NCBI GenBank assembly: GCA_947302515.1
Contig: CAMYVT010000010.1
Location: 1 to 43,871 of the forward strand
Source: an uncultured Caryophanales bacterium
Lineage (GTDB): Bacteria; Bacillota_I; Bacilli_A; RF39; UBA660
Direction of reading: 5' to 3'
Length of the DNA: 43,871 bases
This document shows, piece by piece, positions 17,628 through 25,799 of the stretch (its first letter is position 1; the number at the start of each line of letters is the position of its first letter). Below the pieces are notes generated by a model. That model was given only the letters and a program-made list of their open reading frames with translations. It ran no database searches and was not told where the DNA came from. The position numbers and the translations under genes were made by a program.

Positions 17628-17658
17628 AATGGAATGATTTTATCATTCCATTTTTCTA
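17628..17658 (+). terminator. Terminator of the gene ending at 17618
   Basis: Perfect 11-bp stem AATGGAATGAT (17628-17638) and ATCATTCCATT (17642-17652) with a three-base loop, then a T-run. Confidence 0.9.
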
Positions 17659-17829
17659 TTTCATACATTCATCTAAGATGGTACTCAAGGGTCTACTAAA
17701 TATAGAATACTTATCTAGGCCCCAAACGCTAACACTCCCAAATATTAGTATTATATATTGTTACTTGTATTTGTTAAATATATTGATTTTTAATTATATT
17801 AAATATAATATGTATTATGAGGTGATATT

Positions 17830-18138
17830 ATGAAAGATTCTTATTTTGATGGAGGTTTACTACAATTAATAGGTTGGAAACTTCTTGGTGGTTTAATAAC
17901 TATGTGTACTTTAGGTATATGTTATCCATGGGCAGTATGTATGGTATATAATTGGGAAATAAAACATACAGTTATTAATGGTAAAAGATTAAGATTTGAT
18001 GGCACTGCTTTAGGTTTATTTGGTAATTGGATTAAATGGTTATTACTTACTATTATTACTATTGGTATATATGGTTTCTGGGTAAGTATTGCTATTAAAA
18101 AATGGAAAACTAAACATACACATTTTGTAGGAGAGTAG
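17830..18138 (+). CDS. Small DUF898-like membrane protein
   Basis: A 102-residue protein with two hydrophobic segments, LLGGLITMCTLGICYPWAVC (about 18-37) and WLLLTIITIGIYGFWVSIAI (about 68-87). Repeated elements such as DGGLLQLIGWKLLGG, NWEIKHTVINGKRLRFDGTA and KWKTKHTHFVGE resemble DUF898 membrane proteins: the W-x-x-KHT pairs and the GKRLRFDGT turn are typical. Function unknown. GAGGTGATATT precedes the ATG, TATAAT lies about 25 bases upstream, and the stop codon is inside its terminator. Confidence 0.75.
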   Translation: MKDSYFDGGLLQLIGWKLLGGLITMCTLGICYPWAVCMVYNWEIKHTVINGKRLRFDGTALGLFGNWIKWLLLTIITIGIYGFWVSIAIKKWKTKHTHFVGE

Positions 18139-18156
18139 GAGACTACTCTTTTTATA
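18132..18156 (+). terminator. Terminator of the DUF898-like gene
   Basis: Stem AGAGTAG (18132-18138) and CTACTCT (18143-18149) with loop GAGA, then TTTTTAT. Confidence 0.8.
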
Positions 18157-18194
18157 TTATTTGTTTTTTATGTTATAATTATTTTGGTGATAAT

Positions 18195-18848
18195 ATGAGA
18201 ATAGTTTCTGGTATACGTAATATTTCTTTTTGGGGTATATTCTTTTTACTAATATTAGTTAATTTATTTGGTATATCTTTTAATAGTATTTATAGTAATA
18301 TTAGTAGTAATTATTTTTATTTATATTTAATATTATCTATTCCTGTATTTGTTATTGCTGTTATTTTAGATTTTGTTCATTCTTATATATGTAAGCTTAG
18401 TATTATAGATACTATTATTATTGGTTTACCTACACTTACGTGGACTCCTTATAAAGGTTTTGATATTAGAAGTTTAATTAAGAGTTTTAAGAGTGGTATT
18501 GGTGTTTTTCAAGATATCGTTACTTTTATTTTTAATTTGATATTAATGATTATATGGTGGTTTATAGTTATATATGGTTTTATAAGTATTAAAGATTCTA
18601 TTAGTAGTAATTTAGTAATTAATATTTTTATTACTATAGGTATAATTGTTGCTATGAATATTGTTACAATTTTTATATTTAAGATAGGATCTAAGTCATG
18701 GCTTGGTGAATATAGATTTAATAAGAATCAAGGTACTATAGGTCAAAGATATTATGAAAGACATCCTGAACATATGCCTGCTGCTTGTAAAGCATGTGGT
18801 GGACCTTATCCAGAGTGTAGGGCAAGTTGTAATGTATTTGATGAATAA
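18195..18848 (+). CDS. Hypothetical membrane protein with Cys-rich C-terminus
   Basis: A 217-residue protein with about five hydrophobic segments (for example WGIFFLLILVNLFGISF, then a second near 40-60, and NLILMIIWWFIVIYGFIS). The C-terminus is cytosol-like and ends CKACGGPYPECRASC, a C-x2-C-x6-C-x3-C set that could hold zinc. I do not recognise the family. A TATAAT at 18174-18179 is only 15 bases before the ATG, so the leader is a few bases plus a GGTGAT site. It is followed by its own terminator. Confidence 0.6.
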   Translation: MRIVSGIRNISFWGIFFLLILVNLFGISFNSIYSNISSNYFYLYLILSIPVFVIAVILDFVHSYICKLSIIDTIIIGLPTLTWTPYKGFDIRSLIKSFKSGIGVFQDIVTFIFNLILMIIWWFIVIYGFISIKDSISSNLVINIFITIGIIVAMNIVTIFIFKIGSKSWLGEYRFNKNQGTIGQRYYERHPEHMPAACKACGGPYPECRASCNVFDE

Positions 18849-18875
18849 ACTAATGCTTTTGCATTAGTTTTTTAA
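18847..18875 (+). terminator. Terminator of the gene ending at 18848
   Basis: Perfect stem AAACTAATGC (18847-18856) and GCATTAGTTT (18861-18870), loop TTTT, then T-run. Confidence 0.92.
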
Positions 18876-18929
18876 ATTTCGTACATTTAAAACAAATCAT
18901 ATGATAGTATATTTATTGAGGCGATTAAA

Positions 18930-19553
18930 ATGATTAAATTAAATTTTTCAATTTATTCAATACTACATGGAAATGTTGTAGAAGATAAAAGATGTACTGA
19001 GATTTTAGCAACAAGTGAATATGATGAAAGTACAAAGCTGAGAGATATTCTGAAAGAATTATACTATAAATATGAAAGACATAATGGTAAATATAATAAA
19101 GATTGGGAATTTTGTTGTGATATTTTTAATTTAAACGAATTGTTATGGAGTCAATATTTTAAAGATGAAATAGTGAAAAGAATTAATTATTCATTTAAAG
19201 ATTATAAAGATATGACTATCGGTGATTTAGATAAACAATTTCACATCTCTAAGATGATTATTCCTGTTACTCTTAACAAGGATAAGGGTGCTAGTGTTGG
19301 AAATTGTGAGGGTATTGATTTTTTCTTTCATCCTAATGAGGGTAAACATATTATCCCACATATTCATTGTGAGTACTCTGGCGAAACTATAAGCATTGAT
19401 TTAACATCTTTAAAAGTTTTTGCTGGTTCATTTAAAAAAAGTAAAATTGATTTTGCAATAGAAAAAATAAAAGATAATCAGGAAGATTTAATTAATTATT
19501 GGAATAATGTTGTAGTAAATGGTGAATCTATGAAATTTAAAATGAGATTTTAA
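18930..19553 (+). CDS. Protein with C-terminal DUF4160-type domain
   Basis: A 207-residue protein. The last 75 residues follow the DUF4160 pattern: HIIPHIHCEYSGETISID with the HIH pair, LKVFAGSFKKSKIDFA, and a closing DLINYWNNVV (L-x3-W). DUF4160 proteins are usually small stand-alone genes often found beside a DUF2442 gene, and have been suggested to be part of toxin-antitoxin-like pairs. Here the domain is joined to about 130 N-terminal residues (with WEFCCDIFNLNELLWSQYF) of no family I recognise, and no DUF2442 partner is adjacent. It has a GAGGCGATTAAA site and its own terminator. Confidence 0.65.
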   Translation: MIKLNFSIYSILHGNVVEDKRCTEILATSEYDESTKLRDILKELYYKYERHNGKYNKDWEFCCDIFNLNELLWSQYFKDEIVKRINYSFKDYKDMTIGDLDKQFHISKMIIPVTLNKDKGASVGNCEGIDFFFHPNEGKHIIPHIHCEYSGETISIDLTSLKVFAGSFKKSKIDFAIEKIKDNQEDLINYWNNVVVNGESMKFKMRF

Positions 19554-19567
19554 AATATAATAAAATT

Positions 19568-19600
19568 AAAAGAAGTTCTTGTTTTAGAACTTCTTTTCAA
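19568..19600. terminator. Strong bidirectional terminator
   Basis: Perfect 12-bp stem AAAAGAAGTTCT (19568-19579) and AGAACTTCTTTT (19586-19597), loop TGTTTT, A/T tails on both sides. It ends the + gene and the convergent YitT-family gene, whose stop codon lies in the hairpin. Confidence 0.9.
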
Positions 19601-20465
19601 ATTCTCCTTTTATTCCTACACCTATACTTTTAATCATAAACATATGATCATCTATTTTCTTTAGGTATCTTTCTAGTTTTATTAATTCAAATTTAGTTAG
19701 TGCTGTATAGATTATATATGTTCTTGAATCATCATATCCACCTTTAGCATCCCAATATGTGAAGTCTCTATTTAATTCATTTTTTATATAATCATTTACT
19801 TTTTTAGGATTCTTTTTACAGAATATAAATGCAGTAGAACAAATATTTTGTTCATGCATTTTATCTATCATTAAACTATCACATACTGCATAAATAATAG
19901 AATATATCATTGTTTCTAATCCATACATTATTCCTGCGATAGAGTATACTATTACATTTATTATTAATCCTAACTTACCAACTGATACATTATTATTCTT
20001 TTTAGCAAGTGCTAGTCCTATGATATCAGTTCCTCCAGTAGATGCACCACTATTAAGAGTTAAACCAACTCCTATACCACCTATGATTCCTCCAACTAAT
20101 ACATTAGTTAGTATATTATTTTCTATTAATAATACTGTAGGTATTACTGATAATAATAATGCTTGTAATGATACTGCGAATACTGTTCTTACAAAGAATG
20201 TTTTACCAAGATTTCTAAATGCTAATATAAATAATGGAATATTTATTAAATAATAGATTATACCTGAATAATCAAAACTATTTTTTATATTAAATAATTC
20301 TTTAGTTATACTTCTTATTAATTGTGCTATACCGAGTATTCCTCCAGTATATAAGTGATTAGGTACAATAAAAATATTAATAGCTAAACAAAATAATATA
20401 GAACCTACAACAACTTTTATTATATCTTCTATACTCCAATTAAATAATTTTATAATTTTTTTCAT
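19584..20465 (-). CDS. YitT/DUF161 family membrane protein with DUF2179 domain
   Basis: A 293-residue integral membrane protein of the YitT family. The first 200 residues hold about five to six membrane helices; diagnostic are FCLAINIFIVPNHLYTGGIL, then LTLNSGASTGGTDIIGLAL. The last 80 residues form the cytosolic DUF2179 domain with the pattern NRDFTYWDAKGGY followed by YIIYTALTKFELIKL. The family is common in Bacillota; its transported or sensed ligand is not established. Length is normal. TAGGAGTTGATAAT precedes the ATG; the promoter contains a palindrome. Confidence 0.88.
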   Translation of the reverse strand: MKKIIKLFNWSIEDIIKVVVGSILFCLAINIFIVPNHLYTGGILGIAQLIRSITKELFNIKNSFDYSGIIYYLINIPLFILAFRNLGKTFFVRTVFAVSLQALLLSVIPTVLLIENNILTNVLVGGIIGGIGVGLTLNSGASTGGTDIIGLALAKKNNNVSVGKLGLIINVIVYSIAGIMYGLETMIYSIIYAVCDSLMIDKMHEQNICSTAFIFCKKNPKKVNDYIKNELNRDFTYWDAKGGYDDSRTYIIYTALTKFELIKLERYLKKIDDHMFMIKSIGVGIKGEFEKKF

Positions 20466-20490
20466 ATTATCAACTCCTAAAGCAGAAATA

Positions 20491-20520
20491 ATTATAACAC
20501 TTTAAAATTTAAAGTAAAGT
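20491..20520 (-). promoter_or_regulatory. Promoter of the YitT-family gene with palindrome in the spacer
   Basis: On the - strand TATAAT is at 20491-20496. Directly upstream, at 20499-20515, is a 17-base palindrome with 8-base arms (ACTTTAAA, TTTAAAGT), filling the -10/-35 spacer. The -35 is poor (TTTACT-like), which would fit control by a regulator; this part is inference. Confidence 0.5.
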
Positions 20521-20571
20521 AGTATTTGTGATTCTTTATATAAATACATAAATATGAAATTAAGAGTTAAA

Positions 20572-20600
20572 TAAAAAAGAACTAATAGTTAGTTCTTTTC
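20572..20600 (-). terminator. Terminator of the TetR-family gene
   Basis: Stem AAAAGAACTAA (20575-20585) and TTAGTTCTTTT (20589-20599) with a three-base loop. On the - strand it is followed by a T-run, and it contains the TetR stop codon. Confidence 0.85.
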
Positions 20601-21155
20601 TTTATATATATTACTTGGTATTAGTTTATTAAGATAATCTAGTATTTGTTCTTTTTTATACTTATTAGGATAAATAATATAATCTATACATATATTAGAT
20701 ACTGCTGATACATAGAATTTTGTTATTATTTCTGTTGGTACATTACTATTATTTTCATATTTACTTAATTCTTTTTCTATATCTTTATAAATAGTATCAT
20801 TAATCATATCCATTACTATACTATTATTATTTTTCTTTAATATAGTTCCATATATATCTATATTTTTTTCTATATGTTCTAATAATAGATTTATTAGTAC
20901 TAAGTAATATTCTTTTATAGATTTTACTTCTATATTATTTTCATTTATAAAATTATTTAATTCTAATTTTAGATCTTCTATTAATGAATATAATAATTCA
21001 TATTTATCTGTAAAATGATCATAAAAAGTAGATCTAGTAGTTAATGCTTTTTCACATATTTCACTTATCTTTATATTTTCAAATTCTTTTTCTTTCATTA
21101 CTTTTAATAGACCTTCATATAGGTTCTTTTTTGTTTTTAATATTCTTTTATCCAT
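20589..21155 (-). CDS. TetR/AcrR family transcriptional regulator
   Basis: A 188-residue regulator. Residues 1-60 form the TetR DNA-binding domain: KNLYEGLLKVMKEKEFENI, KISEICEKALTTRSTFYDHF and TDKYELLYSLIEDL, with the STFYDHF turn typical of TetR recognition helices. The C-terminal helical part resembles the TetR_C_7/8 kind. It is divergent from the MMPL exporter gene and an inverted repeat lies between them, so it probably represses that operon and itself. I choose the ATG at 21155, preceded by GGTGAT; the frame runs a further four codons to a TTG that overlaps this site. Confidence 0.9.
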   Translation of the reverse strand: MDKRILKTKKNLYEGLLKVMKEKEFENIKISEICEKALTTRSTFYDHFTDKYELLYSLIEDLKLELNNFINENNIEVKSIKEYYLVLINLLLEHIEKNIDIYGTILKKNNNSIVMDMINDTIYKDIEKELSKYENNSNVPTEIITKFYVSAVSNICIDYIIYPNKYKKEQILDYLNKLIPSNIYKEKN

Positions 21156-21186
21156 TATAATCACCAATTACATTATAATATAAAAA

Positions 21187-21236
21187 CCTACAAATGTAAA
21201 AATATACTACATTGTGTAGGATATTTATACTACATT
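21187..21236. promoter_or_regulatory. Operator-like repeats between tetR and the exporter gene
   Basis: An imperfect inverted repeat has arms CCTACAAATGTA (21187-21198) and TACATTGTGTAGG (21208-21220), differing by one bulged base. The sequence ATACTACATT occurs twice as a direct repeat, at 21204-21213 and 21227-21236, 23 bases apart (about two helical turns). This is the expected kind of site for the divergent TetR regulator. The tetR start is 32 bases to the left, so the site overlaps its promoter region. Confidence 0.6.
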
Positions 21237-21282
21237 TTTTTAATTTTTATATGAAAACATACAAAATAAAAGATTATTGTAC

Positions 21283-21310
21283 TTAACAATTTATTTAATA
21301 ATACTATAAT
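21283..21310 (+). promoter_or_regulatory. Promoter of the exporter operon
   Basis: TTAACA at 21283-21288, 16-base spacer, TATAAT at 21305-21310. The ribosome binding site GGAGGT follows at 21319-21324. Confidence 0.7.
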
Positions 21311-21330
21311 TCAACAATGGAGGTATTAAT

Positions 21331-23382
21331 ATGAGGAAGATATCTAATTATATAGTTAATCATTCTAAATTAATATTAATTATTGGTTTATTATTACTTA
21401 TACCTGCTTTATATGGATATATTAATACTAGAATTAATTATGATATTTTAGTTTATTTACCTGATAGTGTAGATACTATTAAAGGTGAAAATATATTAAA
21501 TGATGAGTTTGGTTTAGGTAGTTATGCTTTTGTAATTATTGATAATAATACTAATAAAGATATTATTGATTTAGAAAATGAATTTAAAAAGGTAGATGGG
21601 GTTAATAAAGTTATTAGTGTATATGATTTATTAGATAGTGGTATACCTAAAAGTATGTTACCAAAGGATATAGAAAATAAATTATATAAAAATAATGAAA
21701 CTATTATTATGGTTACTTTTAATGGTTCTACTTCAGAAGATGAAACTATTAATTCTGTTAGAGAATTAAGACAAATAGTAGAAGGAGATACTATTAGTTC
21801 TATGACTGCTATGGTAGTTGATACTATGGATTTAGCTAATCAAGAAATAGTTACTTATGTAGTTATAGCAGTTATATTATGTTTAATAGTTTTATTAATA
21901 GCTACTGATTCTTATATAATACCTATATTCTTATTATTAAATATAGGTATAGCAATTATATATAATTTAGGATCTAATATATTCTTAGGTCAAATTAGTT
22001 ATATTACTAAAGCTATTACTGCTATATTACAACTTGGTGTTACTACTGATTTCTCTATATTCTTATATAATACATATGAATTAGAAAAGAAGAATAATAA
22101 AGATCATAAGAAAGCTATGAGTAAAGCAATTATTGGTACTTTTAATTCAGTACTTGGATCATCTCTTACTACTATAGCTGGTTTCTTAGCATTATGTACT
22201 ATGTCTTTAACTCTAGGAAAAGATATTGGTATAGTTATGGCTAAAGGAGTATTATGTGGAGTAGTTACTGTACTTACTATATTTCCTGCTTTTATATTAT
22301 TATTTGATAATATTATTGATAAAACTAAACATAAGAGATTATTACCTGAATTTAAGTTTATACAAAACTTTGCTTTAAATAATAAAGTATTAATAATAAT
22401 ATTATTCTTAATATTATTAATACCAGCATATTATGGTAATAAGAATTATGATGTTTATTATAAATTAGATGAATCATTACCTAAAACATTAGATTTTAAT
22501 GTTGCTAATAATAAACTTGCTAAAGACTTTAATATTGTTTCTCCTGAAATAATATTAATTAATAAGGATATAAAGAAGAATGATTTAAAAGAATTAAGTA
22601 ATGAATTAAGAGAAGTAGATGGAGTAGACTTAGTAATGAATTTAGGTGAAATTACTGATAATGGTTTAATTAGTATATTACCTGATGATTTTAATAAATT
22701 ATTAAATAATGATAAATATAATTTAATATTATTAAATTCTACTTATGAAATAGCATCTGATAAATTAAATAATCAAATAGATGAGGTTAATAATATAGTT
22801 AAAAAATATGATAAAGATTCTATTGTAGCTGGAGAAGGTGCTTTAATGAAAGACTTGGTTAGAATAGCAGATCATGATTTTAAAGCAGTTAATTACTCAT
22901 CTATGATAGTTATATTTATTATTATGTTATTTGTACTTAAATCACTTGGTTTACCTATAATCTTAATAATAGCTATTGAGTTTGCAATATTTATGAATAT
23001 GGCATTTGCTTATTTTACTGGTACAAGTTTACCATTTATATCATCTATAGTAGTTGGAACAATACAGTTAGGTGCAACAATAGATTATGCGATACTTATG
23101 TCTAATAGATATCTAGAACAAAGAAAAGATAAAGATAGTTATAATGCTATGAAAGAAACATTAAAAGTAGTTACACCATCTATTATTACATCAGCATTAT
23201 GTTTCTTTGCTGCAACTATAGGAGTAGGTTTATATACTAAAATAGATATGATTGGTTCTATTTGTAATTTACTTGCTAGAGGTTCAATTATTTCAATGTT
23301 AGTAGTTTTATTAATTTTACCAACACTTATAATGGTATTTGATAAATTAATATTAAAGACTACTAGGGGAGGTTTAAAATGA
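21331..23382 (+). CDS. MMPL/RND family exporter
   Basis: A 683-residue RND-superfamily membrane protein of the MMPL type (like Bacillus YdfJ). It has the duplicated architecture: one N-terminal helix (LILIIGLLLLIPALYGYI), an extracellular domain, about five helices, then the same again from about residue 350. Characteristic are DILVYLPDSVDTIKGENIL, LGVTTDFSIFLYNTYE and in the second half IQLGATIDYAILMSNRYLEQ, with Asp residues in the central helices for proton coupling. Such proteins export lipids or hydrophobic compounds. It is divergent from the TetR gene and overlaps the following secreted-protein gene by four bases, so the two are translated together. Confidence 0.9.
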   Translation: MRKISNYIVNHSKLILIIGLLLLIPALYGYINTRINYDILVYLPDSVDTIKGENILNDEFGLGSYAFVIIDNNTNKDIIDLENEFKKVDGVNKVISVYDLLDSGIPKSMLPKDIENKLYKNNETIIMVTFNGSTSEDETINSVRELRQIVEGDTISSMTAMVVDTMDLANQEIVTYVVIAVILCLIVLLIATDSYIIPIFLLLNIGIAIIYNLGSNIFLGQISYITKAITAILQLGVTTDFSIFLYNTYELEKKNNKDHKKAMSKAIIGTFNSVLGSSLTTIAGFLALCTMSLTLGKDIGIVMAKGVLCGVVTVLTIFPAFILLFDNIIDKTKHKRLLPEFKFIQNFALNNKVLIIILFLILLIPAYYGNKNYDVYYKLDESLPKTLDFNVANNKLAKDFNIVSPEIILINKDIKKNDLKELSNELREVDGVDLVMNLGEITDNGLISILPDDFNKLLNNDKYNLILLNSTYEIASDKLNNQIDEVNNIVKKYDKDSIVAGEGALMKDLVRIADHDFKAVNYSSMIVIFIIMLFVLKSLGLPIILIIAIEFAIFMNMAFAYFTGTSLPFISSIVVGTIQLGATIDYAILMSNRYLEQRKDKDSYNAMKETLKVVTPSIITSALCFFAATIGVGLYTKIDMIGSICNLLARGSIISMLVVLLILPTLIMVFDKLILKTTRGGLK

Positions 23383-24992
23383 AAAATATATATAAAATAA
23401 TATTATTAGTAATAAGTATTTTATTACCAATAAATACATTTGCTTATGAAAAAGAAGAAGTAGTATTTACTACATTAAATAGTAATGGAGAAGTTATAGA
23501 AAATATTGTTAATAATCATTTAAAATATACTTCTAAAGAAGAAATAGAGGATTATACAATACTTAATAATATTTTAAATATTTCTGGTAATGAGAAATTA
23601 AATTTAAAAGATAATAAATTAACTTTTAAAACTAATGGTAAAGATATTACTTATCAAGGTACTACTGATAAGGAATTACCTATTAGTGTTAATATTAAGT
23701 ATTATTTAAATGGAGAAGAAATTAGTCATAAGGATTTAATTAATAAGAGTGGTAATGTTAGAATAGAATTATTATTAAATAATAATTCATATAATGATAA
23801 ATATAATATGAATAATCCATTTGTTGTTACTAGTGTATTAATGTTAAATAGTAATAATTCTAATATTAGTATTAATAATGGTAAAGTAGTTAATACTGGT
23901 ACTAGAAATGTAGCAGTAGGTATAGCAACTCCTGGATTATATAATGATTTAGATATATCTGAATTAAAAGATATGAATAATATTATTATTAGTTTTGATA
24001 CTGATAAATATAAAGATATAGATATTTATTTAGTAGCAACTCCTAAAGTATTAAGTAATACTGATTTAAGTATATTTAATAGATTAGATAATTTATCTAA
24101 TTCTATGAATGAATTAAGTAATGGAGTTAATCAATTAATAGATGGATCTAATAAATTAGTTGATGGTAGTTTATTATTAAGTGAAAAATTAAATGAAGCA
24201 GTAGAAGGATCTAAAAAGATTAGTAATGGTCTTGATGAGATTAATAATAATATTGGTTCTATTTCTAATATGAGTACTTTAGTTAATACTTTATATTCTA
24301 AGTATCAAGAAAATACTTATCTTCTTAATAAGATAAATGATGGTAGTATGAAAACTGAAATAGAAGATGGTATTAAGAATGCTAATAATGGATTAAATGA
24401 TTTATTAGAGAAAAAGGCTTTATATGAAACACTTAATAATTTAGTTAATGCTGGAGTAGAATTACCTGAAGATAAGTTAGCTATTTATAATCAATTAAGT
24501 TCTAATATAGATTCTATTAATTATGGAATAGAACAATATAAGAATGGTATTAATACTGCTCAAGAACAATTAAATAATTTACCTACAAGTGCTGCTATGT
24601 TAACTGGTTCTAATCAAACAATAGAAATGATTTTAAAAAGTATTTTAGATATTAATTCTATGGATGAAGCTAGTTATGCAATAGAAGTATTTAATAATAA
24701 TATTAATAACTTAGTAAATGGAATAAATACTTTAGATGAAGGAAGTAATAGTTTATCTACTGGTTTAGGTGAATTAAGTAATGGTGCTAAATCATTAAAT
24801 GAAGGTAGTGTATTATTAAGAGATGGAATCGTTAAATTAAATAATGATGGTATTTCTAGATTAACTAATGTATCTAATAAGATTAATTCTTATAAATATA
24901 GAGTTAAATCTTTAGTTAATATGTCTAAAGAATATAATGGATATTCTACTAATAATAGTAGTGATACAATGTTTATTTATAAAGTAAAATAA
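23379..24992 (+). CDS. Secreted LxxG-repeat protein, partner of the MMPL exporter
   Basis: A 537-residue exported protein. Signal peptide: MKNIYKIILLVISILLPINTFA, with likely cleavage after Ala before YEKEEVV. Residues about 25-225 form a beta-rich domain; the rest is helical with repeated L-x2-G heptads (ELSNGVNQLIDGSNKLVDGS, and near the end LDEGSNSLSTGLGELSNG, SLNEGSVLLRDG), like the repeats of YhgE/Pip-type proteins. In that family the repeats are followed by membrane helices; here none follow, so it should be soluble or held by the exporter. The start is in the stop codon of the exporter gene (ATGA) after GGGGAGG. Its role is probably to extend or gate the exporter outside the membrane; inferred from context. 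Confidence 0.72.
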   Translation: MKNIYKIILLVISILLPINTFAYEKEEVVFTTLNSNGEVIENIVNNHLKYTSKEEIEDYTILNNILNISGNEKLNLKDNKLTFKTNGKDITYQGTTDKELPISVNIKYYLNGEEISHKDLINKSGNVRIELLLNNNSYNDKYNMNNPFVVTSVLMLNSNNSNISINNGKVVNTGTRNVAVGIATPGLYNDLDISELKDMNNIIISFDTDKYKDIDIYLVATPKVLSNTDLSIFNRLDNLSNSMNELSNGVNQLIDGSNKLVDGSLLLSEKLNEAVEGSKKISNGLDEINNNIGSISNMSTLVNTLYSKYQENTYLLNKINDGSMKTEIEDGIKNANNGLNDLLEKKALYETLNNLVNAGVELPEDKLAIYNQLSSNIDSINYGIEQYKNGINTAQEQLNNLPTSAAMLTGSNQTIEMILKSILDINSMDEASYAIEVFNNNINNLVNGINTLDEGSNSLSTGLGELSNGAKSLNEGSVLLRDGIVKLNNDGISRLTNVSNKINSYKYRVKSLVNMSKEYNGYSTNNSSDTMFIYKVK

Positions 24993-25016
24993 GACAAACA
25001 AAGTTTGTCTTTTTTA
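24991..25016 (+). terminator. Terminator of the exporter operon
   Basis: Stem AAGACAAAC (24991-24999) and GTTTGTCTT (25003-25011), loop AAA, then TTTTT. Confidence 0.9.
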
Positions 25017-25071
25017 TTTAATAAGTTATTTATATTAAATTGTATGTTAATATAATCTAAAGTGTGATTAT

Positions 25072-25401
25072 ATGGATAACATTGATCATATTATTAGTTT
25101 AGGAAAAGAATTAAATGAATTATGTAATAGTGAATTAAAAAGATTAGATAGAGTAGTTAATAATACTATTAAAAGTAATATTAGAGATGAAGATTTTCTT
25201 AGCCATTTATTTGATCAATTACTTAATTTAATGTTTAGTGATACTAATAAATTAATAAAGATATATTATAAATTACTTAATTATGTTAAGACATTTAATA
25301 TAGAACTTAGTAATGATTATGAAATGTTTTTCTTAGAAGATTTTGAACTTACTAAGGAAGATGTTAATAAAGTATTGAAGAAAAGTAATAATAAAAAATA
25401 A
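25072..25401 (+). CDS. Small helical hypothetical protein (109 residues)
   Basis: Not recognised. It is acidic and helical with regular Leu/Ile spacing (DHIISLGKELNELCNSELKR), no signal peptide or membrane helix, and a Lys/Asn-rich end. TATAAT lies about 20 bases before the ATG. The RhuM-Fic remnant follows it in another frame, a few bases downstream, so it may mark the deletion edge of that locus. It could be a partner of the damaged gene, but no second copy is found near the intact RhuM-Fic gene. Confidence 0.5.
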   Translation: MDNIDHIISLGKELNELCNSELKRLDRVVNNTIKSNIRDEDFLSHLFDQLLNLMFSDTNKLIKIYYKLLNYVKTFNIELSNDYEMFFLEDFELTKEDVNKVLKKSNNKK

Positions 25402-25415
25402 TTAAAAATAGTATT

Positions 25416-25751
25416 GATTATATAAAACATATTAATAATGCTCTAAGTGATGAATTAAATGATGAAGTGGTTGTTGCAAAATTTGCGTCTACCACTAAGC
25501 ATGGTGCGATAGATGGAAAAACTCAGACACATGAAATAAATTATTATAATCTTGATATGATTATTAAGAATCATGTATTTATAGATGGTAATAAAAGAAT
25601 AGCTGCAACTTTATTTATATATATTTTATTCTTTTATAATATTTTAAATATTGATAATAATACTTTGGTTGCTTTAACTATATTAATTGCAGAATCTAAT
25701 CCTAAAGAGAAGGATATATTAATTAATTTAATTATTAATTTAATATATTGA
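25416..25751 (+). pseudogene. Truncated RhuM-Fic/Doc gene remnant
   Basis: This is a damaged relative of the intact gene at 27499. From 25416 the frame reads HINNALSDELNDEVVVAKFA, then HEINYYNLDMII, which is the middle of a RhuM domain. It then passes directly to KNHVFIDGNKRIAATLFIYI, the Fic/Doc active-site helix. The first 40 or so residues of RhuM are missing, and the part between YNLDMII and KNHVF (157 codons in the intact gene) is gone in frame. The join falls on ATTATTA (25560-25566), which occurs at both matching ends in the intact gene, so a short-homology deletion is likely. An ATG-less 5' end and the lack of a ribosome binding site argue against expression, though the longest frame from 25467 (a GTG) would encode 94 residues. 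Confidence 0.8.
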
Positions 25752-25799
25752 TTTTTAGTTTTTTATGGTAAAATTAATTTATAATTGTGAGGTGTTTAT

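Noticed and set aside
17661..17760. tRNA-like or riboswitch-like patch with higher G+C before the DUF898-like gene
   Set aside because: No cloverleaf or matching stems could be formed; a gene fragment on the - strand explains it better.
20020..20253. + strand frame inside the YitT-family gene, and similar long frames opposite glycosyltransferase, parC and zinc-ribbon genes
   Set aside because: They have no ribosome binding site and lie within well-supported genes on the other strand; low-complexity composition explains them.
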